The notes: generated from the letters alone by a model not told the origin. A stretch of DNA of 64,000 nucleotides from Zhenhengia yiwuensis (GCF_014384995.1 NZ_JACRSY010000022.1:1-64000); one strand, 5' to 3'; numbered from the stretch's first letter, positions 1 to 9,285 are shown. Translations and numbers: made by a program.

Positions 1-116
1 GAAGTTTAAATTCTTTGTCATATCTCTTAGCCATTGTTTTAGGACACCTCGTTCATTATAGTTATTTCTATTATAACTCAAATCTCCATTCTATGTGTCC
101 AATTTTTATTCTAGCA
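1..116 (-). mobile_element. End of an IS3-family-like insertion sequence with the start of its orfA
   Basis: On the minus strand an ATG at 34 opens a frame reading MAKRYDKEFKL before the window ends. This is the typical opening of IS3/IS911-type OrfA transposase (Tnp_1, helix-turn-helix). GAGGTG at 45-50 is a plausible ribosome binding site, 10 bases upstream. Further upstream, TGCTAGAATAAAAATTGGAC (116 down to 97) starts with TG and contains the TTGGACA-like core seen at many IS3-family ends, so 116 is my guess for the element boundary. Only 11 codons are visible, so the family call rests on this short motif plus the terminal-repeat-like sequence. Confidence 0.55.
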
Positions 117-287
117 TCAAAATTTAATTCTATTTTTATTCAGTATTTAGTTGTTTATTTTCCAAAGAATAGTCTTTATAGACTTATAATAATTAATATT
201 TTATTCAATTATTTTGATTTTCTTTGCTATTTATATATCTCAAACTTAATTTGGTGAAATTTTTTTTTATTTTTAAAGTAATATTAA
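117..287. other. AT-rich intergenic stretch
   Basis: Between the putative insertion-sequence end and the terminator of the EAL gene. A plus-strand open frame of 80 codons crosses it from inside the insertion-sequence end. It has no ribosome binding site and a composition-driven Ile/Leu/Phe/Tyr bias, so I do not consider it a gene. Confidence 0.5.
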
Positions 288-329
288 TAAAAATAGCCTC
301 CAAGAGATTCCTCTCTTGAAGGCTATTTT
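288..329 (-). terminator. Terminator of the EAL gene
   Basis: An inverted repeat AAAATAGCCTCCAAGAGA / TCTCTTGAAGGCTATTTT, 18 bp with one mismatch and a 4-base loop. T-rich flanks lie on both strands. It is about 50 bases beyond the stop of the EAL gene. Confidence 0.8.
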
Positions 330-381
330 GTATATCGTCCTTATTTAAGGTTTATTTTATTCATTACAAGTCTTTTATCTC

Positions 382-1134
382 TTATGAAATAAGCTGTTTA
401 AAATCTTCCAAGCTCATTGCTTCATTAAATAAAAATCCTTGTGCAAATTTACATTTAGTAGATTTGATAAATTCTAATTGTTGCTTAGTTTCTATTCCCT
501 CTATAACTACTTCCTTTTTAATAATTTCAACTAAATCAATGATTGTTTTTAAAATAGCTTGTGCTTTTTCGCTTTTTTCTATATCTATTAAAAAATCTCT
601 ATCTATCTTTATCACATCTATAGGTAACTCTTTTAAACTTACAAGTGAAGAATAACCTTTCCCAAAGTCATCCATCAAAATTTTAAAGCCTTCTTCTCTT
701 AATTTATTTATGGCTTCAGTATTCATACACATGAAAGTTTCTGTTAGTTCTAATTCTATTAATTCTATAGGTACTTCATGTCTATGTAATAGGTCCTTTA
801 AGTGCATAGTATTCTTTATATCTTTTAAAGTCATTTGTGAAAGGTTAACTGATATAGGAATTCTTTTTAGCCCTTGCTTTTCCCAAGAAGTAAGACTTTT
901 ACACACTTCCTCAAATATAAATAAATCTAACTTCTCTATTAATCCTAGTTTTTCTAATACTTGTATGCATAAGCCTGAACTTAACATTCCTTTTTTCCTA
1001 TGAAACCATCTTACTAATGCCTCTCCTCCTATTACTTCTTTTGTATATATATTATATCTAGGCTGAATATAAACTTTAAACTCATTATTCTCAAATGCTT
1101 TAATGATATCTTCTCTTGTTACATAATTTTGCAT
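382..1134 (-). CDS. EAL-domain cyclic-di-GMP phosphodiesterase (stand-alone)
   Basis: A 250-residue cytoplasmic protein that is essentially one EAL domain, expected to hydrolyse c-di-GMP to pGpG. The catalytic set looks complete: the EAL signature (residues 38-40), SVNLS, LELTET, DDFGKGYSSL, IKIDRDF, VVIEGIET and the QGF loop. It has no GGDEF, PAS, receiver or membrane segment, so its input signal is unknown. I place the start at the second methionine (1134). The upstream ATG at 1146 has no ribosome binding site, and the GGGAGGG between the two can serve the second, although its spacing is short. It is monocistronic with its own terminator. Confidence 0.88.
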   Translation of the reverse strand: MQNYVTREDIIKAFENNEFKVYIQPRYNIYTKEVIGGEALVRWFHRKKGMLSSGLCIQVLEKLGLIEKLDLFIFEEVCKSLTSWEKQGLKRIPISVNLSQMTLKDIKNTMHLKDLLHRHEVPIELIELELTETFMCMNTEAINKLREEGFKILMDDFGKGYSSLVSLKELPIDVIKIDRDFLIDIEKSEKAQAILKTIIDLVEIIKKEVVIEGIETKQQLEFIKSTKCKFAQGFLFNEAMSLEDFKQLIS

Positions 1135-1639
1135 AGACCCTCCCATTTTTTATTAACTCATTTTTTTATACTCGTACATATTTTTTAAGTGTTTTCTATC
1201 CTTTATTCCCATCTTTAAATCTACAAGATGCCCTTATACCTAGTTTTTCACAAATAAAATAGCAAATTAGCCTTATTACTAATTTGCTATTTTACTCTGT
1301 GCTTATCTATTCATATTCTATAACTCTACTTAATTAACTTAATAAGTGTCTCTATCCTAAAAATTTTAGAAAACATAAAGGTTAAAATCAACATAGCTTT
1401 AATTCATATATCTTTACTTTTTTATATTATATTTCTATATTATATCTTTATATCTTCTTAAGGTAGTAATATATTTTTCCTATCGAGTATCCATAACTTT
1501 TTTATATATATTGTCTATAGTACTTTATCTTGACAGGTTCATTTAAATACTATTATACTTATTACTCTTAATATTCTTCTATAAACCTACTACCACTTTT
1601 ATATAAAACATAGCCTATTAAGCATATGGAGGAAAGTTC
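1135..1639. other. Intergenic region with one orphan hairpin
   Basis: About 500 bases, very AT-rich, between the starts of two divergent genes. It must hold both promoters. The only strong structure is the hairpin at 1257-1293, listed separately. I see no convincing coding frame. Confidence 0.5.
1257..1293. terminator. Orphan terminator-like hairpin
   Basis: A perfect 15-bp stem AAAATAGCAAATTAG / CTAATTTGCTATTTT with a 7-base loop, A-rich on the left and T-rich on the right, so it could end transcription in either direction. No gene ends next to it: it lies between two divergent gene starts. Confidence 0.6.
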
Positions 1640-2560
1640 ATGCAACTAAATCATCTGAAATATATTTTAAAGGTGGCAGAATTAGGTTCTATTACTAAAG
1701 CTGCTCATGAGCTTTATATTAGTCAACCTAGCTTAACTAAAACTATTTCAAATCTAGAAAAACAATATAACATTAAAATATTCGAACGCACTGCTACAGG
1801 TGTTTCTGTAACATCAGAAGGTAGACATTTTTTGTATTATGCCAAAAATGTTGTTCATAGTGCAAACTCATTAGAAAGAAGCTTTCAAGATTCTTTTTAC
1901 ATTAATCAAATTCAACTATTCGTTGCTACCCAAACATTAGATTTTATTCCCGAGGTTGTTCTAAATACATATAAAAAATATAGTAATCATAATCTAAAAT
2001 TTGAAGTCTATGAAAGTCATCGTTCTAATGTAATAAAGGCTATTCAAAAAAGGGATTGTAATATAGGATTAATTGTACAAACCAATAAAGAAACGAAAGC
2101 TTTTGATTGGCAACTAACCTCTACAAATCTCGAAACAGAATACCTGGCTTCAGATACTGTCTATATTTTATTAGGTCCAAAATCAAGTTTATATCATGCA
2201 GCCTCTATAACTTTTCAAGATTTAGAAAGACTCTCACATATTTGTTTAAGTATAGATGAGCTCACAAGATCTGAGTGGCAAACGCATAAGCAACACTTAT
2301 ATATTAACCTTAATCATGTTATATACTGTAACTCTATTCATCTATGTATAGAGCTTTTAGAAAATACAGATGCGGTATTATATGCTTCGAAATGGATTTT
2401 AAAATACTTTAAAAATACAAACATTAAAGCCCTTCCAATCAGCAACAATGATATTTATGAATCGAACCTTATTTGTATCAAACGAAAAAACGAACCTCTT
2501 ACCCCTATTGAACTGCACTTCATCGATGAAGTAAAAAACAGCATTAATCCTTCTCTCTAA
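1640..2560 (+). CDS. LysR-family transcriptional regulator
   Basis: A 306-residue regulator. The N-terminal winged helix-turn-helix (about residues 1-60: LKYILKVAELGSITKAAHEL, SQPSLTKTISNLEK) is classic LysR, followed by a two-lobed effector domain of normal length. GGAGGAAAG lies just upstream of the ATG. The gene is monocistronic and convergent with jetC, and its 3' end forms half of its own terminator. LysR proteins usually regulate a neighbouring divergent gene. Here the divergent neighbour is the EAL phosphodiesterase, 500 bases away, which is only a weak hint of a target. The effector is unknown. Confidence 0.9.
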   Translation: MQLNHLKYILKVAELGSITKAAHELYISQPSLTKTISNLEKQYNIKIFERTATGVSVTSEGRHFLYYAKNVVHSANSLERSFQDSFYINQIQLFVATQTLDFIPEVVLNTYKKYSNHNLKFEVYESHRSNVIKAIQKRDCNIGLIVQTNKETKAFDWQLTSTNLETEYLASDTVYILLGPKSSLYHAASITFQDLERLSHICLSIDELTRSEWQTHKQHLYINLNHVIYCNSIHLCIELLENTDAVLYASKWILKYFKNTNIKALPISNNDIYESNLICIKRKNEPLTPIELHFIDEVKNSINPSL

Positions 2561-2580
2561 AGAATTAATGCTGTTTTTTA
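2534..2580 (+). terminator. Terminator of the LysR gene
   Basis: AACAGCATTAAT / ATTAATGCTGTT followed by a T run. The left arm lies inside the last codons of the gene. It may also stop transcripts of jetC coming from the other side. Confidence 0.8.
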
Positions 2581-2606
2581 CTTTGCTATCTATCTAATCT
2601 TAAAAA

Positions 2607-5600
2607 CTAAAACAAACTAACTTGATTCGTCTCACCCAATACGCTAAGAGCTACTGGGTCGTTATCCATAAAGTAGGCTTTCTTAATTTCCTGTTCTTTT
2701 GTAAAAATAGCTGTTTGTAAGTCTGCTGTAGATCTTAGTTTGCAGCTATAGACGATAGGGAAGTATTTTCTAATGAAGTCCCCTTCCGTATGTGCCGTTA
2801 AGGCAATGATTTGGAATCCAAGTTGTTTGGCAATAAAGAAGACAGGTTCTAAAACGTGTCCACTTGAAGCTTTACCAAATGGGTTATCTAGAATGACCAC
2901 TCGGCTTACTTTATTGTTATCACTATGAATGTTTTGTTTCTTCTCTGCCAGGTAGTTTAAGATACCTAGGTAAAGCGCCATGTTTTTACTCCATTTCTCC
3001 CCACCAGACCATTTATTAGATGTTTCCCAGGAAAAGAGTTGGGTACTAATATCACTAATATTGCTTACTTTTCTACAACGTATACGAATACTTGTGCTAC
3101 CCATAACCACTTTTAGAAGCTGTTTGAGTTTAAACTGCTCTTTAATATATTTCTTAACCTTTTGTAGTGCCTCCTCATTATCCTCATCTAAGAAGCTCTC
3201 ATGGTCAATGTCATCTAGCATTTTGTAAATATGATTTCGAATCTTTTCTTTACCTTCATCTTCCTGCCATCCTGGAATATCAAATTCATAGATGGTTTTC
3301 CAGCCTTCTTCTGTCTTTACCCTTGTTTTCTTTGGAATCTCTTTAAGTTCTGCTACCACTGTTCTAAGGTAAGTATAAAGATGGGTAATGAACTGAGAAA
3401 GCTGCTTGTCTTGGTCAATCATATCTCTTTCTAAAATAGAAAGGGTATGATTAATACGTTCTACCATATGGTCTTGCCATTTAATAAGGTCTTCATAATT
3501 TTCTTTTTGAGTAATCCCCTGGATTGCCATATTTCTAAGCTTACTATCTCTGATCTCTCTTTGGCAGAAGTGTTTAAAACTTTCTCTTTGCACAGTAATA
3601 TGCGTATGGCTAGAATCCATACTACTTTTGAGCGTTTCTAAAGTACGAATCATCTCTGTTGTAATACGTTTAAGCTGAGTCTTAACTTCTTCCTTTATCT
3701 TTTCATCTAATAATCCCACTTTGACTTCTGGTGCGCAGTAGCCATAAAGCTGGTCCTTCTTATCCATTTGCAGTTTGCTTTCTACAATAAGAGCAAGCTG
3801 TTTTTCTAAAGTTTGACTTTGGCCTTTGATATACTGCTCTTTGTCTTTTAACTGAGTTTGAAGCTTCTCTTCCTCTTCCCTTGCCTTACAGCAATAAGGT
3901 ATAAAGGTACTGATTGGCTCATAAGCCTTCTCAAAGTTTTCTTTTTTACTATGATAATCTTGCTCCATCTTATCAAATTGAGTCTTAGCTCCTTTTACCT
4001 TTTGCTCTAAATCTTCTAAGTCTTTCTTAAGTCCATTAAGCTCTTTTGTAAGCTTATTAATTTCTTCTTCATACTCCACTCTAAAGTTTGGAATTTCTGT
4101 AAGCTTTTCTTCTAGTTCTGCTTCTTCTAAATGGAAGTTCTTCTCGTTATCTGCATAAGCCTTCTTACTTTGCTCTAAGAGATGCTCAATTTCACTACGT
4201 CCTTTTTGTTTACTGTTTAGGCTTTCTTTTAACTGGATTTGTTTATCTCGTAAGTAAGCCAAATCCCCATTGCTATAGTCTGCCTGATAGTTTTTCACTT
4301 CTTTATAAAGCTCATCATCCTCTATACGTGTTTGACTTCTTCTAAGGCCCTCTAACCTTTCCTTAATGTCGTCAAGAACTTCTTTAAGTTGTTCAAGAGA
4401 TACACGAACTTTAGTAATAAGATTTTCTTGGTCTTTAATTTGACCTTGTAAGATATGAATAGCTTGTTCCTGAAGGTCATTATCTTGTTTAAGCTTTAAG
4501 TATTCGGCCGCCTTTTCTACAGCGCTTTGCAAGGTATTCCTTTCATGGCTTTCTTGCTGTAAGAGGGTTTGTATCCCTTTGCTTTCTTTCTTAATCTCCT
4601 CTATACGGTCTTTATCTTGCTGAATTGCTCTACTTAAAGTAGCTTCCTCGGCTTTAAGGTTAGTTTGCTGTTCTCTTAAGGCCACATATTTTTCATGAGG
4701 GTAAACACTTAGGAAGTTTCTGATTTTATCGAGTAACTGATCAAGCTCTCTTAATTTACTTTCTTTCTGTTTACGATAAGCAATTGCTTCATCCAGTGCC
4801 TTCATGGCTTCATTTTTATGAGCCTTAAAAGCTTCCGTTTGCATATCTTCCTGCCAAGCTTTTGGATAAATCATCTGATCTATCTCTACATGCTCTTCTA
4901 AAAGCCCTTTCGCCTCTGTTAAAGTGAGAACACCTACTGGTGTAGTTATTTTTTGCCTTTGTTCTTCTAGCTTAATACGAAGAGCTTCCTTTTGCCCATC
5001 TGCTACAATCATAACCTGTGTCCATCTTGGCTGATTTTGCATCCTTTCTTTAACTGCCTCATCTTCTAGACTTTGGATAAAATCTGTCCCAGATTGTAGG
5101 AAGGAGAACTGACTGTACCATTTTGCCACAAAGCTCTCAATGAGAGGTTCTGCTGTAAAATACTCATGATCCTCATAGTTTTCAAGGAAACGAGAATGTT
5201 GTCTTTCCATTAATAGTGCATCTTCTTTTTCCCTTGTGAACCTTTCAACCTGTTCTTCTAGTGTATCGAGCATTTGCTGTGGTTTGGCATAAATAGAAGT
5301 CACGCTATAGAAAATGGGTAGCATAACCTTAACATCTTGTAGCACTTTTTCTCCAGCTTCCTCTAACTGGCAAAGCTCGGCAGTAATACGGCTGATTTCT
5401 CCCATGAAGGCAGTTCTCTTACTATTTTTTTCTTCAATGGCTACATTCAGAGTGTCTTGCTCTTCCTCTAAAGTTTTTAACTCCTGTCTTAAAGTGAGTT
5501 CATGGACTTCAATTTCACTTATACGTGATTGCCAAAGTTTGAAATGTTCTTCTACATCTTCCCCTATCCCTTGGCTTAAAATAGTCTTTTTGATGGCCTC

Positions 5601-7028
5601 CATACGGCTCTTTTGACTCTCTATAATCCCTTCTAACTTGCTACACTTTTCTCTCAGTACTTTCATCTCTTCTTCTAAAGTGAGCTTTTCCTTAGTCGCT
5701 ACTTCTCTGTCTTCCTCATAGCGTTCTTTTTCTATTAAGCCTCGTTCATATTCTTTCTTATAGCCAGCCAACTGATCTTCAAAGCACCCTTTAAGCTGAC
5801 AGCTATTTTCTTCTAAGGCTTCTTTTAATGCTTCTACTTCTTGGTCTTCATTTAATAAAGCCAGCTGTTCTTCGTAAACTCTTATTTTAGCCTGTGCCTC
5901 ACCCATATTATGCTTAAACCATGAAAGCTTCAGCATATGGCGTCTTGTTTCCTTCTCCTCACGCTTATGACGCATAGCCTGATACAGATGATCTTCGGCT
6001 TCATAAGTTTTCTGACTCTGCTCGAAAATTTCTTTGGCTTCGGTTACTTCTATAAGTTTACTTTGCTTTTCAAGCAGCTCTTTCTCTTCTTTTAATTGAT
6101 ACTGCTCCTGTTCTAAGGCTTTAAGCTCTTTTTGTGCTTCCTGCTCCTTCATTTCAATCAGTTCCCAAAGTGCTTTAGCCTCTTCTTTTTTAGCCGTATA
6201 GTCTTCTATCTTTTTGGCATAAACACTATAGCTTTTTACATATTTAGCCATTTCTTCTTTAATCTTTTTACTCTCTTCAATACTTCTTGTAAGCTGTTTA
6301 TGCTTTTTGAAGTGCTCTCTTTGGCTCTCAAAAGTACTTGTAAAGTCATCACTGCCACTACCTACTAAGCCTTGCTCTACAGTTGGCAAAAGAAGTTTTT
6401 CTACTAAATCTTGTGTGGTTTTGCAACCATCAAAGAAGGCCTCTACGCTACCTTCTCCACTATTAATAACAGCAATACTACGCCACTCTTCAGCAATAAT
6501 TTTAAAATGCTCTTCGATGTAATCATGAAATAGTCTTGTTGTCTGGAAGGACTGAGCTGTCATATAATCTTTGCTCATTCTTTGGTAGTACTCATTCATC
6601 TCACCTTTACTTGAAGCACGTAGACCTCCTGAAAGTTCTGGCTGAGTAAAAGGTAAGTTTTCAATGCTATGTTTATCATCTACGCCGTATTCGTAAGCAT
6701 ATTTATAAGATTTTAACTCATTATTTTGTAAGTAAAGGGTAACAGCTGTTAAACCATAACGTCTTGGCTTATCTTGAATAATCCATTCAATAGCAATATG
6801 TGCCGCTTCTCCTTCTAACGAAAAAGTCTCTTTAACTTTACGTTCACCTAAATCCATATGAGGGAGTACAGCTTGAAGGGCAGCTTGAATGAAAACTGTT
6901 TTTCCTCCCCCATTCTCTAGTAGTATAGCTGTGTTATGTCCTGCACATTTAAAGAGTTCATCATTATAACGCTTACTACCATTTTCATAAATTACGTTAG
7001 TATATCTAATTTTTGATATCGATGCCAT
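2607..7028 (-). CDS. jetC: JetC-like SMC/MukB-type ATPase of a Wadjet-like complex
   Basis: 1473 residues. An N-terminal ATPase half carries Walker A ENGGGKT (about residues 38-44). Two long coiled coils (about 260-560 and 740-1230, rich in E/K/Q/L) surround a globular hinge at about 570-735. The C-terminal half holds the ABC signature SGGEK (1341-1345), a Walker B-like strand VVILDNPFG (D1381) and the switch histidine in LTAHTE (about 1413). This is the plan of MukB/JetC condensin-like ATPases that extrude DNA loops. The residue after the Walker B aspartate is Asn, where most SMC and ABC ATPases have the catalytic Glu. GGAGGGAG precedes the ATG, and jetB stops 3 bases upstream. No jetD nuclease gene follows: the next gene is a convergent LysR. 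Confidence 0.85.
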   Translation of the reverse strand: MASISKIRYTNVIYENGSKRYNDELFKCAGHNTAILLENGGGKTVFIQAALQAVLPHMDLGERKVKETFSLEGEAAHIAIEWIIQDKPRRYGLTAVTLYLQNNELKSYKYAYEYGVDDKHSIENLPFTQPELSGGLRASSKGEMNEYYQRMSKDYMTAQSFQTTRLFHDYIEEHFKIIAEEWRSIAVINSGEGSVEAFFDGCKTTQDLVEKLLLPTVEQGLVGSGSDDFTSTFESQREHFKKHKQLTRSIEESKKIKEEMAKYVKSYSVYAKKIEDYTAKKEEAKALWELIEMKEQEAQKELKALEQEQYQLKEEKELLEKQSKLIEVTEAKEIFEQSQKTYEAEDHLYQAMRHKREEKETRRHMLKLSWFKHNMGEAQAKIRVYEEQLALLNEDQEVEALKEALEENSCQLKGCFEDQLAGYKKEYERGLIEKERYEEDREVATKEKLTLEEEMKVLREKCSKLEGIIESQKSRMEAIKKTILSQGIGEDVEEHFKLWQSRISEIEVHELTLRQELKTLEEEQDTLNVAIEEKNSKRTAFMGEISRITAELCQLEEAGEKVLQDVKVMLPIFYSVTSIYAKPQQMLDTLEEQVERFTREKEDALLMERQHSRFLENYEDHEYFTAEPLIESFVAKWYSQFSFLQSGTDFIQSLEDEAVKERMQNQPRWTQVMIVADGQKEALRIKLEEQRQKITTPVGVLTLTEAKGLLEEHVEIDQMIYPKAWQEDMQTEAFKAHKNEAMKALDEAIAYRKQKESKLRELDQLLDKIRNFLSVYPHEKYVALREQQTNLKAEEATLSRAIQQDKDRIEEIKKESKGIQTLLQQESHERNTLQSAVEKAAEYLKLKQDNDLQEQAIHILQGQIKDQENLITKVRVSLEQLKEVLDDIKERLEGLRRSQTRIEDDELYKEVKNYQADYSNGDLAYLRDKQIQLKESLNSKQKGRSEIEHLLEQSKKAYADNEKNFHLEEAELEEKLTEIPNFRVEYEEEINKLTKELNGLKKDLEDLEQKVKGAKTQFDKMEQDYHSKKENFEKAYEPISTFIPYCCKAREEEEKLQTQLKDKEQYIKGQSQTLEKQLALIVESKLQMDKKDQLYGYCAPEVKVGLLDEKIKEEVKTQLKRITTEMIRTLETLKSSMDSSHTHITVQRESFKHFCQREIRDSKLRNMAIQGITQKENYEDLIKWQDHMVERINHTLSILERDMIDQDKQLSQFITHLYTYLRTVVAELKEIPKKTRVKTEEGWKTIYEFDIPGWQEDEGKEKIRNHIYKMLDDIDHESFLDEDNEEALQKVKKYIKEQFKLKQLLKVVMGSTSIRIRCRKVSNISDISTQLFSWETSNKWSGGEKWSKNMALYLGILNYLAEKKQNIHSDNNKVSRVVILDNPFGKASSGHVLEPVFFIAKQLGFQIIALTAHTEGDFIRKYFPIVYSCKLRSTADLQTAIFTKEQEIKKAYFMDNDPVALSVLGETNQVSLF

Positions 7029-7031
7029 CTT

Positions 7032-7763
7032 TTATGCTCCCTCCTTCTTGTCAAACTGATAAATAAAATCTAGTAACCCACGGTTGTATTCATAATCCAT
7101 ATAGTAACGCTGAACAATAACTTTAGTCTTCTCAGTCAGCTCCATTTCGTTGTTCCCAATATCATGAATCATACCTTGTTTTTCTAAGAAGTTCTTCACT
7201 GAATTTAAGAAACTCATACGGCTATTGGTATTGCCTGATTGCTTTTTAGCTTTTTCTTTAACATCATCAATAGCCATCCATTTTTCTAGAATTCTAATCC
7301 AGTTGTACTCTTGTTCTTCTTCTATTTTTCTAAGTTCCTCTTCCTCTATTTGGGAAATGCTCTCAAGTCTTAAGTGTACTGCCTCTAGCCATTCTTCCAT
7401 TTTAATAAAGCTTCTTGTAGGCTCTTGACTTTGATAGCTATTGTAGAACTCACCAAGTAGAATAATAATAGTCACATACATAAGATAAATATCTAGATTG
7501 GTCGCACCACTTGAGAGATAAATCCTTTTAATCATTTCATTACTCATATGTAAAGGAGAAGTGGTTGCAATAGGGACTAAATACAGTATGTCACCACCAA
7601 CAATAATGGTTGCATCATCCTCCCTTGCAAATTGATCTACTAATTCTTCAATACGCTCATCTCTCATATAAGCCTTAGCGTCTGCTGTGAGGCAATTCCC
7701 ACTAGCCGCTAGCCTTGTATAAATTTTATAAGCCTCAATAATTTCTTCATTTTTATATTCCAT
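7032..7763 (-). CDS. jetB: JetB-like (MukE-type, DUF6063-like) subunit
   Basis: About 243 residues, mostly helical. It matches my memory of the DUF6063/JetB family: an N-terminal helical region, then a GGDILYLVPIA strand and LDIYLMYVTIIILLGEFYNS, and a C-terminal winged-helix-like part. In MukBEF-type complexes this subunit binds the kleisin dimer. I place the start at the ATG at 7763. It overlaps the end of jetA by 11 bases and is preceded by AGGTGAGG; an upstream in-frame GTG at 7772 is less likely. The overlap with jetA and the 3-base gap to jetC indicate translational coupling of the three subunits. Confidence 0.75.
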   Translation of the reverse strand: MEYKNEEIIEAYKIYTRLAASGNCLTADAKAYMRDERIEELVDQFAREDDATIIVGGDILYLVPIATTSPLHMSNEMIKRIYLSSGATNLDIYLMYVTIIILLGEFYNSYQSQEPTRSFIKMEEWLEAVHLRLESISQIEEEELRKIEEEQEYNWIRILEKWMAIDDVKEKAKKQSGNTNSRMSFLNSVKNFLEKQGMIHDIGNNEMELTEKTKVIVQRYYMDYEYNRGLLDFIYQFDKKEGA

Positions 7764-9270
7764 CGTCCTCACCTGCTTTTACTTCTAATGTCAAATCTAT
7801 TTCCATATTTGTGATGGTAAAACGCTCATATTTTTCTATCTCGCCTTCGTTTTCTCTCACTTTAATGCTGTTAGTCATACCTCGTAAAACTTCCTTCACG
7901 CCACTTAAAAGGCTTTCATCATCTAATTCATCTAAATCGATAGGAGACTTTTGATGGAGCATAATCCAAAAATCATAGAACAGCCTCTGTTCTAATAAAA
8001 CGGACTCTTTTTCCTCCAAACTACTGCAAATTTCTTCTAAAGTAATACACGTTCTTCCTTTTAGAAGCTCTCGCGCCTCTAACATCACCTCTTTAAAGTA
8101 TGCCTTTAACTGCTCCTTGTGCTGATTAAGCTGCTCTTCACTTGCCCCTTCTAAAAAGGCTCTACCTGTTTCCTCTTCTGTACGCTTTTCAATACGCTGC
8201 TTACCAAATACACTAAGCGGGTACCATTCCCTACTACGTGCCACTTTTAAAAACGGCTCTACAAAAGTTTTACTTGCATGAAGTGGCAGTGGTTTACCCA
8301 TCATAGCACCTACAATATCTTGCTGGAAGTTAAAATTATCTAGTCCTATAAAGTAAAGTGCCTGCTGAGCCGCTTCTAAAGCATGAGTACGTAGCACAAT
8401 ACTATCTTGTAACAGCTTGCTATGCTCATGATGTACTGCTTCTAATTGCTGGTCGATTTTTAGCATAAGTGTATAAGCTTTTTTATCTTTTTCATTTTCA
8501 ATCTGATACTTTAAACTATCTTTTGTCAATCTCACAAAGTCTTGTAGTTCATCAAACTCCTGATTTTCCCTTGCTAGCCTTACATGAATATCTTCAATAA
8601 GATTTTTATAACGCTCATAGGTCTCTTCAGATACAATGCTCCTCGTCACTTCATGTTTAATTTTCATAAGCCTTTCTCTTAAGTTCTCAACTGAAAGACT
8701 CATCTCATCTACTTGTCTAAGGGCACCTATAAACTCACCTTTTTCAAGCTGCTTACGTAGGAGCAATTGATTAATAGAGATTTGAAACTCACTAAAGTAT
8801 TCCTTACTAGAGAAAATCAGCTCTAACCCTTGGTCATCTAATGTATAGTATTGTGTATTAGACTTTACATCAGCACGTGCAGCCTTCAAAATGGAATAGT
8901 AAATAGTCTCCTCCTGCTTAGTCTCCCAGTTGTAGAAAGTCATACTATTACGACTCCCATTAGAAGGTCTAAAGACATCAATAATCTCTCTAGCTAATTC
9001 TAGAAACTCCTCTCTATTCATATCTATTTTTCCATCATTCACTTTATATAAAAAGGCCGCCAATTCCTTGACCCCACTGGTCTTCTGGCGCACAATCATA
9101 TTTTCAAAAAAGAACAGTAAAGTGAGCATCCCTAATTCATAATAAGGAATATCCTGACTCGAATGATCTTTTTTTGTTTTTCTTCCAAGCCTGTATAAAG
9201 GATCATAAATAGCTAGCCTTTTCATACGCTCTCCAAAATGGTCCAAAACTCCGCCCATGTCTATATGCAT
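7753..9270 (-). CDS. jetA: JetA-like kleisin (MukF-type) subunit of a Wadjet-like complex
   Basis: 505 residues. It resembles the JetA family of Wadjet type II-like loci (formerly DUF5716): an N-terminal winged-helix region with DPLYRLGRKTKKD and YYELGMLTLLFFFE, a YYTLDDQGLELIFSSKEYF segment, then a long helical middle part and a C-terminal winged-helix region. As the kleisin it should bridge the two JetC heads and bind JetB. Translation most likely starts at the ATG at 9270, because GGAGGA lies 7 bases upstream; the in-frame TTG at 9285 overlaps that site. It is the first gene of the jetA-jetB-jetC operon. The type assignment is inference. Confidence 0.75.
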   Translation of the reverse strand: MHIDMGGVLDHFGERMKRLAIYDPLYRLGRKTKKDHSSQDIPYYELGMLTLLFFFENMIVRQKTSGVKELAAFLYKVNDGKIDMNREEFLELAREIIDVFRPSNGSRNSMTFYNWETKQEETIYYSILKAARADVKSNTQYYTLDDQGLELIFSSKEYFSEFQISINQLLLRKQLEKGEFIGALRQVDEMSLSVENLRERLMKIKHEVTRSIVSEETYERYKNLIEDIHVRLARENQEFDELQDFVRLTKDSLKYQIENEKDKKAYTLMLKIDQQLEAVHHEHSKLLQDSIVLRTHALEAAQQALYFIGLDNFNFQQDIVGAMMGKPLPLHASKTFVEPFLKVARSREWYPLSVFGKQRIEKRTEEETGRAFLEGASEEQLNQHKEQLKAYFKEVMLEARELLKGRTCITLEEICSSLEEKESVLLEQRLFYDFWIMLHQKSPIDLDELDDESLLSGVKEVLRGMTNSIKVRENEGEIEKYERFTITNMEIDLTLEVKAGEDDGI

Positions 9271-9285
9271 TTTAGCTTCCTCCAA

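Noticed and set aside
15..257. 80-codon plus-strand frame at the left edge
   Set aside because: It overlaps the putative insertion-sequence end on the other strand, has no ribosome binding site and is dominated by AT-driven residues.
5314..5616. Long plus-strand frames inside jetC and other large genes
   Set aside because: They are antisense shadows of strong coding frames, with no ribosome binding site or recognisable domain. The same holds for plus-strand frames in the SPFH, FHA, cysS and GH13 genes.
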